This document shows, one piece after another, positions 57,107 through 64,000 of a stretch of 64,000 bases of DNA. Each line of letters starts with the position of its first letter. The first letter of the stretch is position 1. Below the pieces are notes generated by a model. That model worked only from the letters and a program-made list of their open reading frames with translations. It did no database searches and was not told where the DNA came from. The DNA is from Hordeum vulgare subsp. vulgare (Eukaryota > Streptophyta > Magnoliopsida > Poales > Poaceae), in NCBI RefSeq assembly GCF_904849725.1, contig NC_058518.1:216764741-216828740 (forward strand), written 5' to 3'. Made by a program: the position numbers and the translations under genes.

Positions 57107-57771
57107 ATGTGCAACACACGAAGTAACGTTTTTCTTCAGTCAATGAATAATGACTCTCTAAGTGTGAAGAAATTAATGAAGAATTTGATTCTCAAGGCCC
57201 TATGACAATTGTACACGACACCTGAAATCATCATTCTTATACGGTGGGTCAAGCCACCACCAAACTTTGAAATTCTTCAAATTCGAGACTTTTCACAAAT
57301 CCCTCAAAGTTTTAAAAGTCTTCAATTTTTTTTGAATTCTTCATAATTTTCCGTGATGATTTTCATTGACTTTATATTATGTAATGAGCTTTCAATGTCC
57401 TCAACAACATTCACTTATTATTAAGTCTTCAAGTTGGTATTTCTTCTTAGTGAATGTGATCGGACCCGTCTCCCCTCTATGCTAAGATCAACCGAGTCTA
57501 TTCTCAATTCTTCACATGCTTTCTATTTGACACTTGTTCAAAGTCCTCACTCAGTCCTTGTTAGCTGATGACTTTTCTACAAAATCATCCAAAAAATTCA
57601 TACTTAATTTTTTTACCGTTACCGCTCTAACTGCACCCACTACTCATGATAGGACAACCACAATCTCCACTATCTACACCGCTTCGTACGTGGGTAGCAC
57701 GTGTCATGCGGAGACGAAAGGGCAGGGGCAGTTTCATTTGAATATTTCGCTTCACACCGTTTTTAGCTCAG
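57107..57771 (+). other. Element A spacer between RNase H and third ORF
   Basis: AT-rich, no coding domain. A poly-T/A rich stretch near 57320 and CACGTG-containing sequence near 57698 precede the internal TATA box. Confidence 0.6.
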
Positions 57772-57780
57772 CTATAAATA
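57772..57780 (+). promoter_or_regulatory. Internal TATA box of element A upstream of the third ORF
   Basis: CTATAAATA, identical to the LTR TATA box (46-54), followed by a pyrimidine-rich CTCTTCTCTCACTCTCTCTT (57805-) of the kind found at plant transcription starts, and an ATG at 57861. Confidence 0.55.
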
Positions 57781-57860
57781 GCCCCTTCCCCCTCCAGTGA
57801 AAAACTCTTCTCTCACTCTCTCTTCTCCGCTCGAGTTCAAACCTAGCACCGTCACTAGAA

Positions 57861-58465
57861 ATGTTCGTAGCCGGTGAGGAACAACTTCACTTCCTCGACC
57901 TCACCGTCGCCGGACTCACGCTGATTGTGGATCATCTCCCTCCGCTGCCGCCGTAGCTGTCTTCAGTTGCCAAGTTAGGGCACTGAAGATCTGAACCGAC
58001 GAGGTTCTGTTTTCACTTCCATAGTTCATTGAGTTCATCAAACAGGGTAATTAAAATGTTATTTTACTGCCCCTGTTGATCCATTTATTTTCTTTAGATA
58101 TGTGAAATCTGTTATTTCTCAGAAAATCCTTTAGCTGTGCACACCCATGTCTAGAACACTTGATGAATTTCACTAAGTTACTAAATTCTTCACGAGATTC
58201 ATCAATTTTGTAAATTTTCGAATCTGCACAACTATGGAACCCATGATCAGAATGCTTAGTCAGATTCCTCAACATTGTAGTGGTCAAATTCCTCAACTTG
58301 AGTCATTTTTCAAGTTCCTCAAATCTGAGAACGCATATGACCTCTCCAAACTCTTTGTACCTATACTCTGTTCACAGGTACAAAATGTTAGCTGATGAAT
58401 CACTAGGTTCTCGCCAACTTAACTCATTTGCGGTTTTCTTGAAGAAAATATACATGTGTCATCAG
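57861..58465 (+). other. Predicted first exon and intron of element A third ORF
   Basis: ATG 57861 opens a 13-base exon ending at G|GTGAGG (donor 57874). An acceptor TCATCAG at 58465 leads into the third ORF in frame (phase 1, 592 bp intron), matching the phase found in element B. Other acceptors exist (for example TTCACAG at 58377, which meets a stop), so the exact joint is uncertain. Unspliced, the ATG frame stops after 31 codons. Confidence 0.35.
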
Positions 58466-61400
58466 ATTCCTCCAGAATACAAAACCCTCAGCAAAAACCA
58501 CAAATGAAGAAAATGGAGGATGACAGGAAACAAAAGGGTGGAAAGAAGCTAGAACTAAACACAACCTTTGAGATCCCTGAAGATGTCTATGCTGATTACT
58601 GTACACCAGATGAAGAGATTCATGGAGTAGAAATAACTGCAAAACGAAAGATCAGGCTTCATAGGATTGAACGAAGATGGGCTCAGGAGTGGAAGAAATA
58701 CAAGTATGTTACACCCAAGTATGCCAAGAAGTTTGCCCTCAAAGCTCCTTGCAATAGACCACCTCTAGGAGACCAACAAAGTGCCCAACCCTCTAGCTTG
58801 GTCACAGTTGAAGACCATCCTGAAGAAAAATCCTAGTATTTGGCCAAGTTGAGGAAAAAGGCAAACGTAGATGTAACAAAGTTCAATGAGGATTCTACTA
58901 TTGGTACTGCTGCCGCCTCCTCCACTGCTGTTGAGGCTTCTGCTACAGAACAACCTCCCAAGAAGACACTAGTGAAGAAATCCGGTGTCAAATCAAAGCC
59001 CTCAGCAGCATTATCAAAAGAGCAAATTCCTCAGACAGAAACAACAACGGCTGCCAAGTCCTCAACTGCAGCACATTCTTCACTCCCTCTACAGTCCAGT
59101 CAACATCCAACAAGGACTCTAATTCCATCAATGCCATCTGCCTCTGGCTCAACTCACAAATCTTCAACTGGCATACTGAAGACTAATATGTCTGCTGGGA
59201 GAGGAACAAGGCCGAGCCCAATCAAAGTTCTCCTCAATATTCCTTCTGCATCAGAGGGAAGTGAGGAATATGATGATGACACTCTTCAAGCCATTATTAT
59301 GAACAAGCAAGAAAGGGTTGCACAAGCTACATGCAACACCATTCCCCTCGCACTGGAACCAAAAGTGGTATTGGACTTCATCGATCTTTGGTATTAAGAT
59401 CCGACCATACCCTTTGATGATTTATAGCTTCCACATGGACCCAGCCACATGGTAACCTCATTCATAAATGAAGCAAAGTGGAAGGATCAGCAAGCCAAAC
59501 AAGCTCGGACAACAAAGGTTAAAAATGAGAAGTACTTGAAACAAAATCTTCTCAACCTGACACCACGACAACTTGTCTCTACTCAAGCTGAGCTGAAAAC
59601 CCTCACTGACAAATACACAAGTCTTCATGTAGACCGAAAGGGAGTCAAAGTGAGGTTTGTCAAGGTCGCAATAGACGCCATTGCTGAATACAAGAACAGG
59701 GTTGCAGCCCCAAAGCAACCAACTATTCCTGAGGCCAGCTACACTTTAGAACTGGCTGATGAAGATGAAGAACCTGCTGCTGATGAATCTTCTCATAATG
59801 TAACTGCTGAAGATTCTGTCAGGCCTGCAACTACCTATGCAATGCCTGAAGAAAATGCTCCTTCACCAAAATGTTCAAAAGTGAAGAAAGTAGCACTTCC
59901 TTCTCCTTAGAAATGAAGAAAAGAAAAGCTGTTGAGAAGGAACCCAAGAAGAGAAAGGCATCAACACCTTCAAAGTCTTCAGAGGCAAAATGCGTGAAGA
60001 CTTTTCCTACTTCATCATCAACTCCAGTTGATGTAACTCCTCTCAGCATTGCACCATCGTACATGATTGTACCATTTGGTGAAGAACATACCATTCCAGA
60101 AAGGGATGAGGAAATGGATGAAAATTGCTTTGCAGCATCCACACCAATAGATGAGGAAATTCAAGTTGCTCAAATTCCTCGAGTCTCAACACCTCCTCCT
60201 CAAAATCCAGAGACGACTGCTGAAGAAACGGAGGATGATGTGAACATTGGCTGCACCACACCTGTAATCCATGATGATTTCTCGGAAAAGGCTCATCCAA
60301 ATTCGTCAATGACTTCTCAAATTCCTCAAACTACTGCATCCTCGGCAACTACAGAAATTCTGGCTGGCTCTGAAGAAAAGAGCTCACTTTTGAAATCAGC
60401 ACCAGACCAAGAATCAGTTCCATTAGGTGATGAAAATGCAAATGTTGATGAAACTGCTGTATCTACAACTACACCAACGGCACATCATATTCCTCAGACT
60501 GAAGAACAAGTGCATGAAGAAACTGCCTCAGCACAACATAAAGAAACAATCGATGAACCACTTGTTGAAAATCCTGAATCAGCAATTGTGGTGGCTAGAA
60601 TTCCTCAAGCTGAAGAAATTCCAAACCAAAATCTTCAACCGAAGCCTAGACAACCATACTCAAAGAGGCCAAAGTTTGATAAAGCTGACTTCTATGATGA
60701 ACGTCATTTCTTCATTGGAGAAAATCCATACGACAAGCTTCGTGTCAGGCACAAGAAGTTCTGGACCAGAACACAACTCAATTACTATGCCGTTGTGCTA
60801 GTGGAGAAGAAGAAGATATTCCATCACATACACATTCCTCATTGTGATATTGAGGAAATTCCATGCTTTACCCCGGTTCCGAGTGTTCTTCACGATGCAG
60901 GGCTAATGCCATTCTGCATGGATATCTATGACTGGAACACAAACATTATTCTTCAGTTCTATGCCACCCCGCACATCTCAGGTGACCCCCAAAACATCAA
61001 CTCTTAGGTCTTGGACTAGATGACTCAGCACACTCACTTCACAGCTCCAACCACTGAATTGCTTCGAGATATACCAATCTCAATTCCTTCAAATGAAGTA
61101 ATAAACCTATATGATGAAAAAGAGTTGCCAAATCATCTAATGGAGGCCCTCATGAAGAATTTAGCTCTCGGCCAGCCTCCAAGGACTCGATTCATGGTAA
61201 AAGAATTGAAATATGTGCCCAGAACAGTCTATAGGATATTGGCTTATTCCTTCGCCCCTACGAAAGGGCATGATAATGAAGAAGATGTTGTCATGATCAT
61301 GAAGAACATACTGTTCAACGTCATTCATAGAATCAAAATGAACCTTCACGACTTCTTCTTGAGGACTTTGGCCAACAATGCCTTGTCACCATTTGAGTTG

Positions 61401-62067
61401 AAGATTTATGCGCCTTGGATCATGAGATTCATTAGAACTAGATCCGCAATCAACTATCAAGCTGACTTTCAGAATCACCTCAGTTATCTGCCTCCTCTAA
61501 AAGTCATCAAGAAATCTTTTGAACCAGTTGAGGGCAAAGGCAAGTCTGTGATTGATGAAGGAAACCGTCCACTGGATGGTCAATTTCGCAAGGCTGCATC
61601 CTACTCTTCCTATGATGACACTGCCACCCAAGAATCTTATGGCAGAGCAATGCCCCACGGGTGATGACTAATAGAGAACTACTCTCAGTCTTAATCAGAA
61701 GGTTGATCAAAACCATAAATGGGTTAAATGTTAGTTTGGCTCTATTGTGAAAACCCTTAATGACACTAAAAATGTTGTGAAGAAAAATCACTATTATCTT
61801 CCTGAGGCATGCGATCGCACTTGGGACATACTGTCACACCTCAAGACTCCCGAGGAACTCAAAGAACTGGAATTCACTCATGACTTTGATTTTTCATGGC
61901 CACCAAAGAAGAAATTCAAGAAGATCCCTGTTCTTGACTTGGTGGACATTTAATATTCCTCATTCCGCTCTGCTGATTCTGATGAAGAACCTGCTGATAC
62001 CGCTACAAGCCCAACCAGGAAGACTGACACGAAGAATGCTGGCGCCTCTCCTCCAACACAGAAGTGA
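58466..62067 (+). pseudogene. Element A third ORF (Sirevirus extra ORF)
   Basis: A long protein-like region in pieces: 58466-59910 with stops at 58837, 59395 and 59425, a frame change near 59880, then 59871-61664 with TAGs at 61005 and 61017, and a final piece 61747-62067. The first part is basic (EDVYADYCTPDEEIHG, KRKIRLHRIERRW), the middle is Ser/Thr/Pro/Glu-rich and low complexity, and the C-terminal 300 residues form a globular domain with QFYATPHISGD and WIMRFIRTRSA-like helices. It resembles the third ORF of element B (shared QFY-x-T-x-H-x-S pattern and order). No hydrophobic segment suggests an envelope. Function unknown. Confidence 0.7.
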
Positions 62068-62591
62068 AGTTCTTCATGGGCATTAGTCCTCAGTTTCGTC
62101 CCTTTTCGTCACTTGATAAAAAAGGGGGAGAAATCCAGTTAGTCTTCATGTGGGTCAAATTTATGGTCTTATAAACTTTATTAAGTTACAAACTCTCATT
62201 TCTTCTGAAGTGTTTGATGCAATGAGTTGTAACTTTGGCCCGATGGTGTCCTGAAACTTCTGAACGTTTTTCCTCGCATGCTTATTCCTCAAGTTAATTA
62301 ATGCATGCATGCTAAAATTTGTCAGACACCATTTTTCATCATGCATTTTAAATTCCTCATACTACATGTCAAATGCATGCATGAATTACAAGATATATGG
62401 GGAGATCTCGATGATATAAATCATCAATGTGCATTTGCTGTCCAACACAAATTCCTCAAATATGCACATCTTCAAGGGGAGTTTCTCTATATCTTGCAAT
62501 CAAATTCCTCAAACTCTGTACTTACATTTCATATTTTTATCCCCGTTAACAACTTAACCTATTTGTCATCAACCACCAAAAAGGGGGAGAT
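62068..62591 (+). other. Element A 3' non-coding region with two polypurine tracts
   Basis: AAAAAAGGGGGAGAAA at 62118-62133 and AAAAAGGGGGAGAT at 62578-62591, the second touching the LTR. The same 14-base tract abuts the 3' LTR of element B. No gene between. Confidence 0.8.
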
Positions 62592-63977
62592 TTTAAGTGC
62601 ATTTAGTGCCCCTTAGTAATTTTGGTGGATTGAAGACTTATAGGTTAAGAGACTGCTAAGTATGTAAGTGTACATAGGATCTTTAAGTCACCGAGGAGTT
62701 TGAGTTATTCGATGAATATTGACCCCTAAAAATGTATGTCTTCGGGTGAAGACATTGGTCATTCCTTGAAGACTTTGATCGCGAAGAAATTGATATTCCT
62801 CATGAAGATATTGAAGATGAATAATTCGGTTTGTCCCAAAGAAAATACTTTGAAGACTTTGAAGCTTGAAGATTTACTCTTTCCGTTTCATTTTGTTCGT
62901 TCTTGAGTCATAGGAACACCGTACTGTTAAAGGGGTCAAGGTAAAACTATGGAAAGAATTTCCTCATGATGCTCAACTTAAACCTACACCTACCAGATCC
63001 TCATAGTGAGTAACATGAGAGACATGAGGACTTTCATAGTTGAAAGTTTCGACCGTTGCTACGCCACGCTCCACCTGTCCCAAATCTTATCCACCCAACG
63101 GTCATATCATTAAGGGCATTAATGTCAAATCTTGTCGGGATGCTCCCAGGCTATAAATAGCCGACCCCACAACCACTAGCTGGTTGGCTGCTCTGAGAGA
63201 AACTGACACTTGTCATTTAGAGCAGCCCAATTCCTCGAGAACAGTGAGAGACAATCATCAAGTGAGGAAATACCCGAAACACCCAAACCAAAACCCAAAC
63301 GCAAAGTGATTGAAAATCACTGAAGAGATTGTTCCTGTGTGGAACCAACGCTTGTTACCTTTGAGGACTGTGTATTCTCCAGACGGTTAGGCGTCATGGT
63401 CTAGAGCATCCAATAGTTGATTGTGGATCGCCGGGTGCTTGAGTTTGTGAGGGTTTGGGAGTATGCCCTGAAGACTTACCATGAGTGTTGGGAGAGGAAT
63501 GTGTGTCTTTAGCTCAAGGAGAATATGGTAGGGACTGTGTGTCCTTTGGTTTCAATACCAAGCCGCTCCAAACCAGACGTACAACTGTCAGAGCAGTTGG
63601 AACTGGGTCATCAAAAATTGTCTTCATCGAGCTACTGGTTCTATTTCTTCAACTCTTTTCATTTCCTCAATTTCATGTTGAAGACTTTCATTTGTACTGT
63701 TTGAAGAATTTGACTGAAGACTTCCTCTGAATTCCTCACATCAAATTCTTCACCTGAGTTATTCATCACCTGCTTATCCTGTATACGTGTCCTGTGCAAA
63801 CCGATTCTCTCAATCACGCTGAGTATTTTGTTGTAGTCATTTTTGCACTTCTGCCTAAGTACTATTTTCGTTGCACCGAGTTCATGACTCATGACTTTTC
63901 TCACAAGGATTTTCCTTAGTGATGAATTTATAAAAATCGCATATTCACCCCCCTCTAGTCAATATAACGCACTTTTA
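62592..63977 (+). repeat. Element A 3' LTR
   Basis: Starts after the polypurine tract with TTTAAGTGC and ends GCACTTTTA, an imperfect inverted repeat; the 5' LTR end reads GCACCTTCA, so both termini look eroded by C-to-T changes. TATA box at 63151-63159. The part from 63106 aligns to bases 1-887. Confidence 0.87.
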
Positions 63978-64000
63978 GTTTGCTGCCTACAACAACTTCT
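63978..64000. other. Sequence right of element A
   Basis: 23 bases beyond the LTR; too short to identify. The first five (GTTTG) would be the right target duplication if the LTR end is placed correctly. Confidence 0.4.

Larger units (their letters stand above)
1..63977 (+). mobile_element. Element A: Sirevirus-lineage (Maximus-like) Copia LTR retrotransposon, split by nested insertions
   Basis: Gag, protease, integrase, RT, RNase H and a third ORF occur in Copia order on the + strand, separated by other elements that sit between target-site duplications. An LTR at 62592-63977 matches bases 1-887. A Met-tRNA-type PBS follows the 5' LTR and a polypurine tract precedes the 3' LTR. About 514 bp of the 5' LTR lie left of the window, judged from the 3' LTR. 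Without insertions the element would be roughly 14 kb. Lineage is assigned from the long LTR, the long coiled gag, the extra ORF after RNase H and the repeated polypurine tracts, which are Sirevirus traits. It is old: the LTRs differ at roughly one base in ten by eye and most reading frames carry stops. The left target duplication is outside the window; the right candidate begins at 63978. Confidence 0.9.

Noticed and set aside
58466..62067. Third ORF of A as a retroviral-type envelope gene
   Set aside because: Position fits an envelope, but I see no signal peptide, transmembrane segment or fusion-type region; it resembles B's soluble, acidic-tailed protein instead.

Overview
The window is plant nuclear DNA, almost certainly from a Triticeae grass (wheat, Aegilops, barley or rye). 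The LTR beginning TGTTGGAAATATG and ending CCCCAACA is the Angela/BARE/WIS type of that tribe, and the Gypsy LTRs beginning TGATACGTCT are also typical of it. I see no host gene, tRNA or rRNA. Essentially all 64 kb is one old retrotransposon (element A) broken up by younger retrotransposons, some of which are themselves broken up.

Layout. Element A (1-63977, + strand) is a Sirevirus-lineage Copia element (Maximus-like). Its 5' LTR is cut by the window edge (1-887). Gag starts at 955 and is interrupted at 2568. Its remaining parts lie at 25014-26536 (duplicated at 28249-29771), 31488-32556 (integrase), 35565-36444 (reverse transcriptase) and 56174-62591 (end of RT, RNase H, a third ORF), followed by the 3' LTR (62592-63977). 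Inserted into A are: element C (2568-25013, +), a decayed Angela/BARE-like Copia element; element E (29772-31487), a solo Angela-type LTR with target duplication GAGAC; element F (32557-35564), a 3.0 kb solo LTR with target duplication GTCGT; and composite G (36445-56173, - strand), two non-autonomous Athila-like Gypsy units with three LTRs, flanked by ATGGG. Inside C lie element B (4250-16313, - strand), a young and nearly complete Sirevirus, and element D (21278-22796), a solo LTR with target duplication TGCAG.

Two tandem duplications of about 3.1-3.2 kb are visible. In the first (25014-31487), unequal crossing over between the 3' LTR of C and solo LTR E made a chimeric LTR. The second (38195-44442), inside G, has a junction filled with telomere repeats (TTTAGGG).

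The most interesting theme is a third-ORF cassette. In A and B, the two Sireviruses, the extra ORF downstream of RNase H is preceded by its own TATA box, a short first exon and a phase-1 intron. In B the TATA box lies just downstream of an array of the same palindromes (AGCGGTAGTACCGCT) that stand upstream of the LTR TATA box, and the predicted splice is exactly in frame. In G an intact ATHILA-type ORF sits behind an LTR-like promoter segment and a 233 bp leader intron. These are predictions from sequence; no transcript evidence was available.

Working together: gag makes the particle, protease matures it, RT/RNase H copies the RNA primed at the PBS, and integrase inserts the DNA. Only B keeps a long intact polyprotein segment (561 aa RT/RNase H). 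G's units lack RT and integrase and would need enzymes supplied in trans.
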